A stretch of DNA of 64,000 nt from Seonamhaeicola aphaedonensis (GTDB taxonomy: Bacteria > Bacteroidota > Bacteroidia > Flavobacteriales > Flavobacteriaceae). Of the stretch, positions 36,271 to 45,341 are shown in pieces; the stretch's first letter is position 1, and each line of letters starts with the position of its first letter. The translations under genes and the position numbers were made by a program. The DNA is taken from NCBI RefSeq assembly GCF_003386195.1, contig NZ_QRDX01000004.1, positions 248,001 through 312,000 on the forward strand, in the 5' to 3' direction. The notes beneath the pieces are model-generated. The model did no database searches and was not told where the DNA came from. It saw only the letters and a program-made list of their open reading frames with translations.

Positions 36271-39048
36271 TTATATAACCAACTCTTTTTGAGATGGTTT
36301 AAACTTGGTTAAAACAATGCCATCTACAGCTGCCTCGTACTCTTCCATAGTAGGGGTTCTTCCTAAAATGGTTGATAGCACCACTACAGGTGTTGATGAT
36401 AATAACGATTCTCCCTTTTTCTCACCAGAATCCTTAACCACACGCCCTTGAAATAAACGCGTTGATGTTGCCATAACCGTATCACCTGGTTCAGCCTTTT
36501 CTTGATTACCCATACATAGGTTGCATCCAGGGCGCTCTAGGTATAACATGTTTTCATACTTTGTACGCGCCAGTCCTTTTGGTGCGCTATCGTCAAATTC
36601 AAATCCTGAATATTTTTGCAATACTTCCCAATCACCTTCTGCTTTTAATTCATCTACAATATTATAGGTTGGAGGCGCCACCACCAATGGCGCTTTAAAT
36701 TCTACTTTACCGTGTTGAGCCTCTATGTTCTTTAACATTTGGGCTAATATTTTCATATCACCCTTATGAACCATACAAGAACCAACAAAGCCTAAATCTA
36801 CTTGTTTAGTCCCTCCGTAATATGATAACGGACGGATGGTATCATGTGTATAACGTCTTGATGGGTCTTCATTATTTACATCTGGATCTGCAATCATTGG
36901 TTCTGCTATTTCATCCAAATCTATAGTAACCTCAGCGTAATACTTAGCATTAGCATCTGGTTTTAATGCTGGTTTAATACCCGTTTTAAGTTCTGTTATT
37001 CTAGAATTAGCTTTATCAATTAATCCTTTGAGGACTTGCTTATCGTTATCCATTCCTTTATCAATCATGATTTGGATACGATTTCTGGCAATTTCTAAAG
37101 ATTCAATTAAAGTGTCATCTTCTGAAATACAAATAGAAGCTTTGGCTTTCATTTCTGCAGTCCAATCTGTAAATGTAAACGCTTGGTCTGATGTTAAAGT
37201 GCCAATGTGCACTTCAATTACACGACCTTGGAACACGTTTTCACCACCAAATTGTTTTAACATTTGTTGTTGTGTTGCGTGCACCACATCTCGGAAATCC
37301 ATATAACTTCTCATATTACCTTTAAAGGTAACCTTAACCGATTCTGGAATTGGCATGGTAGCCTCACCCGTAGCTAAAGCTAAAGCTACTGTACCCGAAT
37401 CTGCTCCAAAGGCCACACCTTTGGACATACGTGTATGTGAATCTCCACCAATAATGATATCCCAATCATCAACTGTAATGTCATTTAATACCTTATGAAT
37501 TACATCGGTCATGGCATGGTATTTTCCTTTTGGATCACGACCTGTTATTAAACCAAAATCATTCATAAACTTCATTAGTTTAGGAATGTTAGCTTTAGAC
37601 TTATCATCCCAAACCGAAGCGGTGTGACAACCAGATTGGTAACCAGCATCTACAATTGGAGAAATAACAGTAGCTGCCATCATCTCTAACTCCTGAGAGG
37701 TCATTAATCCAGTAGTATCTTGAGATCCTACTATGTTAACTTCTACACGAACGTTAGAACCCGTGTGCAAGGTCTTTCCTGGAGTAGTTCCAACAGCATT
37801 TTTATTAAAAATCTTTTCAACAGCCGTTAAACCTTGCCCTTCTATTGATATTTCTTTTGATGGCGCATATACTTGCGGTACCTCAATACCTAGAACATTA
37901 CAAGCAAAAGTTTGCAGTTTTTTACCAAAAACCACCGCATATGAGCCTCCTGCTTTTATAAACTCCATTTTTTGTGGGGTCAGTGCTGCTGAAATATCTT
38001 TTAATTCTTTATCACCGTTATAAAGTTTCTTTTCTTTTGTATTGATTGTTAAAACAGTACCTGTTTCAACGGAATATACTTGCTCTAAAACGGGCTCACC
38101 ATCTGCATCATAAACAGTATTACCTTCAGCATCTTTCTTAGTTACCCAGTTTTTTAAATCGATTCCTATGCCTCCCGTAACACCTACAGTTGTTAAGAAG
38201 ATTGGCGCAATACCATTGGTGCCTGCAATTACAGGCGCAATATTAATAAATGGCACATACGGACTCGATGGTATTCCTGTCCATAAGGCAACGTTATTTA
38301 CACCAGACATTCTTGAAGACCCCACACCCATAGTTCCTTTTTCGGCTATGAGCATCACGCGTTTATCTGGGTGTTGTGCTTTAAGCTCTAAAAGTTCTTT
38401 TTGCATGTCTTTATTATGCTCAAAAATGCACTGCCCATGCAACTCTCTATCAGATCTTGAGTGAGCATCGGCTCCAGGTGATAACAAATCAGTTGAAATA
38501 TCTCCAACACCAGCAATGAAAGTAACTACTTTTATTTCTTCCTCAACCTCAGGAAGTTTTGTGAAAAATTCTGCCTGGGCGTAACTTTCAATAATATCTT
38601 TGGCTATAGCATTTCCTGCCTTAAAGGCTTCCTCCAAACGATCAGTATCTGCTTCATATAAAAACACTTGTGTCTTTAAAACTTTGGCAGCTTCCTCGGC
38701 TATAGCTACATCATTTCCTAAAGCTAAATCTAATAATACCTCAATTGAAGGCCCTCCTTTCATGTGAGACAACTGCTCAAATGCAAAAGCTGGTGTGATT
38801 TCATCTACAATCGACTCACCAAGGATAACCTCTTTTAAAAATTTTGCTTTAACACCCGCAGCACTAGTAGTACCTGGCAACGTGTTGTAAATAAAAAAAT
38901 TTAGAGAATCTTCTCTGTTTGGACTATTTAAATCTTTAATTTGAGTGATAATCTCGCTTGTTAATTCAGCACCATCAATTGGCTTAGGATGCAATCCCTG
39001 AGCTTTTCTTTCCTGAATCTCCTTAATATAATTGTTATATGTCTGCAT
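36271..39048 (-). CDS. acnB: Bifunctional aconitate hydratase 2 / 2-methylisocitrate dehydratase
   Basis: A TCA-cycle enzyme that isomerises citrate to isocitrate through a [4Fe-4S] cluster. The AcnB order of domains is present: an N-terminal HEAT-like domain (about 1-160), the swivel domain (GRVVKDSGE at the far C-terminus region, MGVGSSRMSGVNNVALWTG earlier) and the cluster domain with GSCMVHKGD and the cysteine pair in ERPGCNLCMGNQ. At 925 residues it is full length. It is monocistronic, with about 205 bases upstream. Confidence 0.97.
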   Translation of the reverse strand: MQTYNNYIKEIQERKAQGLHPKPIDGAELTSEIITQIKDLNSPNREDSLNFFIYNTLPGTTSAAGVKAKFLKEVILGESIVDEITPAFAFEQLSHMKGGPSIEVLLDLALGNDVAIAEEAAKVLKTQVFLYEADTDRLEEAFKAGNAIAKDIIESYAQAEFFTKLPEVEEEIKVVTFIAGVGDISTDLLSPGADAHSRSDRELHGQCIFEHNKDMQKELLELKAQHPDKRVMLIAEKGTMGVGSSRMSGVNNVALWTGIPSSPYVPFINIAPVIAGTNGIAPIFLTTVGVTGGIGIDLKNWVTKKDAEGNTVYDADGEPVLEQVYSVETGTVLTINTKEKKLYNGDKELKDISAALTPQKMEFIKAGGSYAVVFGKKLQTFACNVLGIEVPQVYAPSKEISIEGQGLTAVEKIFNKNAVGTTPGKTLHTGSNVRVEVNIVGSQDTTGLMTSQELEMMAATVISPIVDAGYQSGCHTASVWDDKSKANIPKLMKFMNDFGLITGRDPKGKYHAMTDVIHKVLNDITVDDWDIIIGGDSHTRMSKGVAFGADSGTVALALATGEATMPIPESVKVTFKGNMRSYMDFRDVVHATQQQMLKQFGGENVFQGRVIEVHIGTLTSDQAFTFTDWTAEMKAKASICISEDDTLIESLEIARNRIQIMIDKGMDNDKQVLKGLIDKANSRITELKTGIKPALKPDANAKYYAEVTIDLDEIAEPMIADPDVNNEDPSRRYTHDTIRPLSYYGGTKQVDLGFVGSCMVHKGDMKILAQMLKNIEAQHGKVEFKAPLVVAPPTYNIVDELKAEGDWEVLQKYSGFEFDDSAPKGLARTKYENMLYLERPGCNLCMGNQEKAEPGDTVMATSTRLFQGRVVKDSGEKKGESLLSSTPVVVLSTILGRTPTMEEYEAAVDGIVLTKFKPSQKELVI

Positions 39049-39253
39049 AAAAAATGAAGTGTTTCAATAATTTTATTGACTTAAAAATAAAAGTATTTTT
39101 TAAAGCGACGCAAAATACGAAATAAATGCAAAGATTTAAAACTAAAAATTAGTTAAGAATACGTATTTATACTTAATTATTATTGTGACATTTTAAAATA
39201 AAATGATTGCTTTTTTTAACAGTAAAATTGAATTAAACTGATGATTTATTAGA

Positions 39254-40402
39254 CTAACAATTAAAATATTTTACAATAAATCTGGAATCTCTTAAATTGG
39301 TGATGGGTTTTTCAAAATAGATGTATACCGTTCTGGATAACGTGTAAGTTAACAGAACATAAATGATTGAGCAGATAAGACGTTCTATGAAGCTAAAGGT
39401 TTCAAAGTTAAAATAAAGCCGTATCACATATAGTATAAAAGTGTAGTGTAGTAAATACATTGCATAAGAATATAAACTTACTCCCTTAACTAGGCTTGCA
39501 ATCCTTCTATCTGGTTTCCTTAAAAAATAAAAGTAGGGAAACATCAAACATATTCCCATGGAGTTTAGAGGTAAATAGAGTACATTCCAATAAAAAGGAT
39601 ACTCTTGAATGTTTACACCCATAAGAGGTATTAAAACTATGACTAAAAAACAAAGGCTCACTCCAACCACTAAAAGTCTACCTTTATTCTGAAAAAATAT
39701 ATTTTTATATCTATTGAATGTATAAACCAACACAAAACCGTAAAAAATAGCATCCATCCTATAAATTACAATAGCCTTTAAATTTGAATTCCACAATTTC
39801 AATGATTGAGATTCTAGTTGAGTTGAGACATAATAACTAATTTTGGTGGCGAAAAAAAATAACACCAAAAATATGGATGTGTATAAAAATATCGTTTCTT
39901 TCTTTTTAATTATTCTACCCAATAACATAAAGAAAAGATATATACAAATTGGAGCTAATATATAGGCATACTCCTCCACAGACAAACTCCAAGACTCAGG
40001 AAAAAAAGGAATATGATGCTTAGCAAAATTCTGCAAAAAGAAGAAGTACTTCCAAAGGTCTTGAGGTAAACTTAAACCTATAATCAAAGCAACAGTGATA
40101 TTAACTAGCAACATCAAAAAATATAATGGCAAGGTTCTAAACCATCGTCTTAACCAAAAATGCAGCATTGCCTTTTTTGTGAAATTCCCATTTTTGAATA
40201 ACCTTAAAAGTATTCCTCCAATTAAAAACCCACTTAATACAAAAAATATTTCTACTCCTTGAACTCCTAGAATCTGCATTGCTTGGGTCATTAAATTATC
40301 ATATCCTTGAAAAATGTATAGTGTATGTGAAAAGATTACCATGGTAATAGCTATGGCTCGTATTAAGTCTAAACCGTATATCCTAGTTTTCTCTGCTTTC
40401 AA
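39254..40402 (-). CDS. Acyltransferase family 3 membrane protein (copy 2)
   Basis: A polytopic inner-membrane acyltransferase-3 protein of 382 residues with about ten hydrophobic segments. It opens YGLDLIRAIAITMVIFSHTLYI (the family RxxA...H motif) and has GVEIFFVLSGFLIGGILLRL and WSLSVEEYAYI. Such proteins O-acetylate or otherwise acylate surface glycans. It is a clear tandem paralogue of the next gene upstream and starts three bases after that gene ends. Confidence 0.9.
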   Translation of the reverse strand: MKAEKTRIYGLDLIRAIAITMVIFSHTLYIFQGYDNLMTQAMQILGVQGVEIFFVLSGFLIGGILLRLFKNGNFTKKAMLHFWLRRWFRTLPLYFLMLLVNITVALIIGLSLPQDLWKYFFFLQNFAKHHIPFFPESWSLSVEEYAYILAPICIYLFFMLLGRIIKKKETIFLYTSIFLVLFFFATKISYYVSTQLESQSLKLWNSNLKAIVIYRMDAIFYGFVLVYTFNRYKNIFFQNKGRLLVVGVSLCFLVIVLIPLMGVNIQEYPFYWNVLYLPLNSMGICLMFPYFYFLRKPDRRIASLVKGVSLYSYAMYLLHYTFILYVIRLYFNFETFSFIERLICSIIYVLLTYTLSRTVYIYFEKPITNLRDSRFIVKYFNC

Positions 40403-40404
40403 GT

Positions 40405-41532
40405 TTATCTTGGAAATTTTCTATCTCTGTATTTTAATATCGGTTTCTCAAAGTAAACATATATAATATTAGAGGCAACTAAAGTAATTACCATAAATAT
40501 TATTACCAATAACCATTTTTCAAACATTGATGGTGTAAAAGTATGCATTAGTTTTTCAACACTTAACAACACTATTGAGTAATTAATAAGGTAAATTGCA
40601 TATGATCTAGTACTGACAAATAAGACCATTTTATTGATACATTTTTTCACATTTTTTAAATTCAAAAAAAATGGAAATAACATTGCCAAACTGATAATGA
40701 TTACTTGTAAATAAATAAAAGTGTAAAAAAATAAATTGTTTTGGGGTTGAATATTGAAGTAATAAATAACTAAATGCAATAAAACAAATAAACTAAAACC
40801 CAAAACAAATAATAGGTTTTTATATTCCTTTATATATTTAGGAAAAGTTCTTATAAGATAAACCAAAACAAATCCAAAATATATACTATCCATCCTATAA
40901 ATAATTACCTTTCGAAAAGTAGCGCTCCACTCTTGATAATTAATTACGCTGACTGTTTTAAAGTATTTCCATTTAAAAAACATTAATAATGCTATTGTGA
41001 GAATAGAAGTCCATATAAATAAGGCTCTTTTGCTTGCTTTATTAAAAAGTCTGAAGCTTAAAAAAATCAAAAATGGTAAAAGTAAATATGCATATTCTTC
41101 AATAGATAAACTCCATGCTTCTGTGAAAAAATCTGGGTGAGGTGATAAAACATTCTGTAAAAACACAAAATACAAGAATATATTGTCTGGTAAACCAATT
41201 CCTTGAATAAGCAGTAAAAGAATATTAACCACTAGTATTAAAAAATAATTGGGTAAAGTTCTAAACCAACGTCTTTTCCAAAATTTGAATAGTTTATTAA
41301 AATTTGTCTTTCTTTCCGTTATCAATTTTAATAAAATCCCACCTATCAAGAATCCGCTTAGAACAAAGAACAAGTCTACCCCCACAGCTCCTATTGTTCT
41401 AAAAAAGGTCACATAAAAGGACGTGTTTTGGGGAAACAGAAGATACGTAGAATGCGATATAACTACCAAGCTAATAGCTATTGACCTGAGTAAATCGAGC
41501 CCAAAATTTCGTTTTAATTCAGACGTCATCAA
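40405..41532 (-). CDS. Acyltransferase family 3 membrane protein (copy 1)
   Basis: A 375-residue paralogue of the downstream gene, sharing FGLDLLRSIAISLVVISHS, GVDLFFVLSGFLIGGILLKL and EAWSLSIEEYAYLLLPF in the same order. The histidine of the first motif and the serine/glutamate-rich WSLSIEE motif are the expected catalytic region. The start codon overlaps the end of the upstream polytopic gene by four bases (ATGA type), so the three genes form one translation unit. The acceptor is unknown. Confidence 0.9.
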   Translation of the reverse strand: MMTSELKRNFGLDLLRSIAISLVVISHSTYLLFPQNTSFYVTFFRTIGAVGVDLFFVLSGFLIGGILLKLITERKTNFNKLFKFWKRRWFRTLPNYFLILVVNILLLLIQGIGLPDNIFLYFVFLQNVLSPHPDFFTEAWSLSIEEYAYLLLPFLIFLSFRLFNKASKRALFIWTSILTIALLMFFKWKYFKTVSVINYQEWSATFRKVIIYRMDSIYFGFVLVYLIRTFPKYIKEYKNLLFVLGFSLFVLLHLVIYYFNIQPQNNLFFYTFIYLQVIIISLAMLFPFFLNLKNVKKCINKMVLFVSTRSYAIYLINYSIVLLSVEKLMHTFTPSMFEKWLLVIIFMVITLVASNIIYVYFEKPILKYRDRKFPR

Positions 41533-42608
41533 TAATAAACTAATTGCGTTTTGGGTTCATCAAAGTAAGAATCAATATAGTTCTGTATTTTTTTATAAAC
41601 TCGATTCTCTGGATAAACCATAACTTTTATAGTATTACCAGACCAATAGTTAAAATCAATATAATTCCTTCCTTCATGAACCAATATATGTTTTGTGATA
41701 CTTGTGGGCAGATTGTTTAGGTTTGTATCTTCATCAAAATATACCATGGCGTATTTGGGCTTACCAGAAAAATAACTAAAAGATGGTAAATGATCGTAAA
41801 ACCCAACAAAATTAAAAACGGGTAATACAAAGACTAAAATAGAAAAAAACAAAATTTTCGGTTTCCTAAAATCTTTATTAAAAAGAGCATCTTCTTGTTT
41901 ATAGAATAAGAAAAACAATGTAAACACGTTAAAGATAGTAAGAGGAAAAATCAAAAATCCCGTCCCACTCAATGTTAATGTTGTTAAAATCATGAGATGC
42001 ATGATTGCAATTAGCCAAACACCTATTCTTCTAGTATTTTTAAAAATTAAGGACACTCCAAAAAAGGCTTCCAAAAACGGAATGGCATAAGTAAAGCATT
42101 TTTTTATCCAGCTAGGAACATATGGAATTCGGTTTTCAAGACCTAGTAACCATTTTTCAAAAAAAACATCATTATATTTATGTACGCCACTCCAAAAATA
42201 AGTACCAATTAATATTAATAGCAAACATTGCTTGGCCACCTGCCTACCAGATTTAAATTGGGTTAACGCAAGCACCACGAAAACTATTTCAAAATAGAAC
42301 GGCTGTATTCTATTTTGATCTAAAACTATCCAAAACAAATAAATGACTGTTACTATAATACCAGCAATCCATTGGGGCTTAAACACAAAAAATAAAAAGC
42401 AAACAACAAATCCTAAAATAATTACTAAATCTAAATAGAAATTTAACTTCCAAAATCCCGTAAACATTGAAATCATGGGGAAATCTCGATTAGAAAACCA
42501 AATTAATGGAGCCATGCCTATAGGTATTACAAAAGCTAAAAAAGCGGCTAATCTAATCCAAAAAAGTTCATCATTGTTGCTAATTAATTCTCGAAACTTG
42601 TAATTCAT
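41529..42608 (-). CDS. Polytopic membrane protein, HTTM/DoxX-like
   Basis: 359 residues with about eight to nine hydrophobic segments and a soluble C-terminal tail of about 100 residues. The segment TYFWSGVHKYNDVFFEKWLL resembles the HTTM/DoxX group of membrane proteins (the vitamin-K-carboxylase-like fold), but I cannot assign it firmly. It is the first gene of a unit with the two acyltransferases. Divergent from the copper-related pair. No function is claimed. Confidence 0.6.
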   Translation of the reverse strand: MNYKFRELISNNDELFWIRLAAFLAFVIPIGMAPLIWFSNRDFPMISMFTGFWKLNFYLDLVIILGFVVCFLFFVFKPQWIAGIIVTVIYLFWIVLDQNRIQPFYFEIVFVVLALTQFKSGRQVAKQCLLLILIGTYFWSGVHKYNDVFFEKWLLGLENRIPYVPSWIKKCFTYAIPFLEAFFGVSLIFKNTRRIGVWLIAIMHLMILTTLTLSGTGFLIFPLTIFNVFTLFFLFYKQEDALFNKDFRKPKILFFSILVFVLPVFNFVGFYDHLPSFSYFSGKPKYAMVYFDEDTNLNNLPTSITKHILVHEGRNYIDFNYWSGNTIKVMVYPENRVYKKIQNYIDSYFDEPKTQLVYY

Positions 42609-42674
42609 TAGTATTAGTAATTTCTGGCAGTAAAATATTAGTACATTTGAATAGACGGAATTTTAATTTTGCAG

Positions 42675-43808
42675 ATGAAAAAAACTTATAAAATATTCCT
42701 GATAATATTCTTAATCTTTTCTACTGTTGGTCTAATATACTACTTTAATTTATCTAACAGACATAAAGCTATAGTTAAAACCAGAACCCTACATTTTCTT
42801 AAAATAATTGATAGTGATTGGGATAAAACTATAGAGAATAAACAGTTAAATTTCGAATCCCCTTCTTTACTAATTGATGGAATTTATAAGTCTATGGAGG
42901 GCCCTAAAACTATGCAATACTTTAACATAGACTCTGACAACGATTCTTTATTTTGGATGACAGGTTTTAAGGTTAATGCAAAACACACTAAAAGTAACAA
43001 AGCAATATCTAATGATTTTATATGCCATATGAATATTAACTATATTGATCAAGAGCACCATGGTCGTTGGAACTTATTAAACAGAATCAACAATCAATAC
43101 CCTAGATTAATATCCTTATCTCATGGTATAGAATCCATAAAATTTCCAGATGGTTATGGCTTTCCTTTTTGGGGTAATGAAACTTTTTTTATGGTAACGC
43201 AATCATTAAATCATAACATTAAGGATAGTATTTTTCAAATAAAGCACAATATTTCAATAAACTACTCAAAAAGTGAGAATCTTAAACCATTATTGCCCAA
43301 AACCATCTATATGGCACTTCCCTTCGATATTAATAATGTAGATTATTCTAATGGTGCAAATTCCTGTATTCCTGTTGAAACAAAAAATCATACATATAAA
43401 AACGAAAATGGTCAATATTTTTCCGGACATTGGAAAATTTTTCCTGGCTTACAAACCTTCAAAAGTAATGTAACTAATCAATTGGCTATTAAAGACACTA
43501 TACGTTTACATCAAATCACTCCCCACTTACACCCTTTTGCGAAAGAATTTATTTTAAAAGACATGACTACTGACTCTATAATTTACAAGTGTGAAGTAAA
43601 AAATCATACTAACAGAATTGGATTAGCTAGCACCCCTAGCTTTTCAAGTAAGGCAGGGGTATTGATGTATCCTAAACACAAATATCAAATAGAGTTAACT
43701 ACTCACAATACTACCAATAAATCTCAGGATATGATGGCTAGTATGTTTTTATTTTTTTACGATAACGAAATAGATCTAAAAATTAAGTCGTACTACAATG
43801 CAAACTAA
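42675..43808 (+). CDS. Secreted protein resembling the PHM copper-monooxygenase fold
   Basis: A signal anchor covers the first 25 residues. The body has a FICHMNINYIDQEHHGRW segment, then SLSHGIESIKFPDGYGFPFW, QSLNHN, and in the C-terminal half ITPHLHPFAKEFILKD. This order (CH, then sHG...FPdGfG, then H-L-H) recalls PHM/PNGase-F-like beta-sandwich proteins with histidine copper sites, but it is not a secure match. The ATG at 42675 is preferred to a TTG at 42669. The coding end overlaps the SCO gene by 11 bases, so both may act on copper in the periplasm. Confidence 0.45.
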   Translation: MKKTYKIFLIIFLIFSTVGLIYYFNLSNRHKAIVKTRTLHFLKIIDSDWDKTIENKQLNFESPSLLIDGIYKSMEGPKTMQYFNIDSDNDSLFWMTGFKVNAKHTKSNKAISNDFICHMNINYIDQEHHGRWNLLNRINNQYPRLISLSHGIESIKFPDGYGFPFWGNETFFMVTQSLNHNIKDSIFQIKHNISINYSKSENLKPLLPKTIYMALPFDINNVDYSNGANSCIPVETKNHTYKNENGQYFSGHWKIFPGLQTFKSNVTNQLAIKDTIRLHQITPHLHPFAKEFILKDMTTDSIIYKCEVKNHTNRIGLASTPSFSSKAGVLMYPKHKYQIELTTHNTTNKSQDMMASMFLFFYDNEIDLKIKSYYNAN

Positions 43809-44393
43809 AAGGCTTATATTAGTTCTTATTATGCTTTTGTTAGATTCCTGTTCGTCAAAAACTAAATTACCCATTCTAAGTAAATACATCAATGATGATG
43901 GTCTGGAAGTTATCTATAAGATTAATGATCTAAATTTTACATACCAAAACAATCAAAATTTCAATGAAAATGAAGTAAATAATAACGTTTATATTGCTAA
44001 TTTTTTCTTTACCCGTTGTCCTAGTATATGCCCAAAAATGAAATTTGTTATAGAAGATATTGCCAACGATTTTAAAAAAGATTCTAATTTTAAAATTATT
44101 TCCATTAGTATCTATCCTAAAAATGACACTCCAAGTGTTTTAAAACTATATTCAAACGCTACAAATATTGCTAGTAACAAATGGCTATTCCTAACCGGGG
44201 AAAAAAAGAACTTGAACATACAGCCAAACTATTTAGAACAAGCTTTTCACGCAAAGAAGATAGAATGGATTTTTACCACTCATCATTTGTCGCTTTAGTG
44301 GATAAGGAGCAACTCATAAGAGGATTTTACGATTTACTCAAGCCAATTTCTGTTAAAAGGTTAAAAAAAGATATTAGACAATTACTAAAATAA
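43798..44393 (+). CDS. SCO1/SenC-family copper chaperone, split by a -1 frameshift site
   Basis: A thioredoxin-fold copper chaperone for respiratory oxidase assembly. The first frame (43798-44298) has a lipoprotein-like signal (cysteine 18), and the metal site CPSICP gives C74 and C78. The remaining part is in the -1 frame from about 44208 to 44393: VALVDKEQLIRGFYD is typical of SCO C-termini, and H161 in DFYHSSF is the expected third copper ligand. The frames meet exactly at A AAA AAG (44202-44208); slippage gives a 198-residue normal SCO protein. Alternatives: a lost A in an A8 run, a pseudogene or a sequencing error. Confidence 0.8.
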
Positions 44394-45338
44394 GCTTTTT
44401 ATAATCTGGTCTTCTGAAACACCTTCAGCTTCAGCCTTGTAGTTTTTAATAATTCTATGACGAAGAATACTATTTGCTACAGCCTGAACATCTTCTATGT
44501 CTGGGGAAAATTTACCGTTTATTACGGCATGAGTTTTAGCTGCTAAAACTAGGTTTTGAGAGGCTCTAGGCCCTGCCCCCCAATCTATATATTGTTTTAC
44601 TAAATCAACGGCAGTATCATTATCAGGTCTGGTCTTACCAACCATAGCTACAGCATATTCTATAACATTATCTGCTACTGGAATACGACGAATGACATGC
44701 TGAAAAGTCAATATTTCTTCAGCAGTAAACAACGGTTTAACCTCTACAATATCATCATTTGTAGTTGCTTTTACCACTTCTACCTCTTCGTTAAAAGAAG
44801 GATAGTTTAAATTAATAGCAAACATAAAACGATCTAACTGTGCTTCTGGTAACGGGTAGGTACCCTCTTGCTCTATAGGGTTTTGTGTAGCCAACACAAA
44901 ATAAGGCAAGTTTAATTTATAATGGTGTCCAGCAACGGTAACCGCTCTTTCTTGCATGGCTTCTAATAAAGCGGCTTGAGTTTTTGGCGGTGTTCTATTA
45001 ATTTCATCTGCTAAAATAATGTTAGCAAAAATAGGACCTTTTAAAAATTTAAAATGCCTGTCTTCATCTAAAATTTCACTTCCTAAAATATCACTTGGCA
45101 TTAAATCTGGTGTAAACTGAATACGTTTAAAATCTAATCCTAAAGCCTGTGCAATAGTATTAACCATTAAAGTTTTGGCTAACCCTGGAACTCCTATTAA
45201 TAATGAATGTCCTCCAGAAAATATAGAAATTAAAATTTGATTTACAACGTCATCCTGTCCAACAATAACTTTGGCTACTTCTTGTTTTAACTCTTGATAT
45301 TTTTTTACAAACCGTTCTACGGTAGCAACGTCTGACAT
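44385..45338 (-). CDS. MoxR family AAA+ ATPase
   Basis: A chaperone-like ATPase, 317 residues, often acting with von Willebrand A-domain proteins in assembly of enzymes or envelope complexes. Walker A is GVPGLAKTLMVNT, Walker B is ILADEINRTPPKTQAALLEAM, and sensor 1 is ATQNPIEQEGTYPLPEAQLD. The usual DUF58 and Bat genes are not downstream; instead the gene ends by overlapping the convergent SCO gene by nine bases. It lies at the end of a parvulin operon, three bases from its neighbour. Confidence 0.92.
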   Translation of the reverse strand: MSDVATVERFVKKYQELKQEVAKVIVGQDDVVNQILISIFSGGHSLLIGVPGLAKTLMVNTIAQALGLDFKRIQFTPDLMPSDILGSEILDEDRHFKFLKGPIFANIILADEINRTPPKTQAALLEAMQERAVTVAGHHYKLNLPYFVLATQNPIEQEGTYPLPEAQLDRFMFAINLNYPSFNEEVEVVKATTNDDIVEVKPLFTAEEILTFQHVIRRIPVADNVIEYAVAMVGKTRPDNDTAVDLVKQYIDWGAGPRASQNLVLAAKTHAVINGKFSPDIEDVQAVANSILRHRIIKNYKAEAEGVSEDQIIKSLF

Positions 45339-45341
45339 AAT

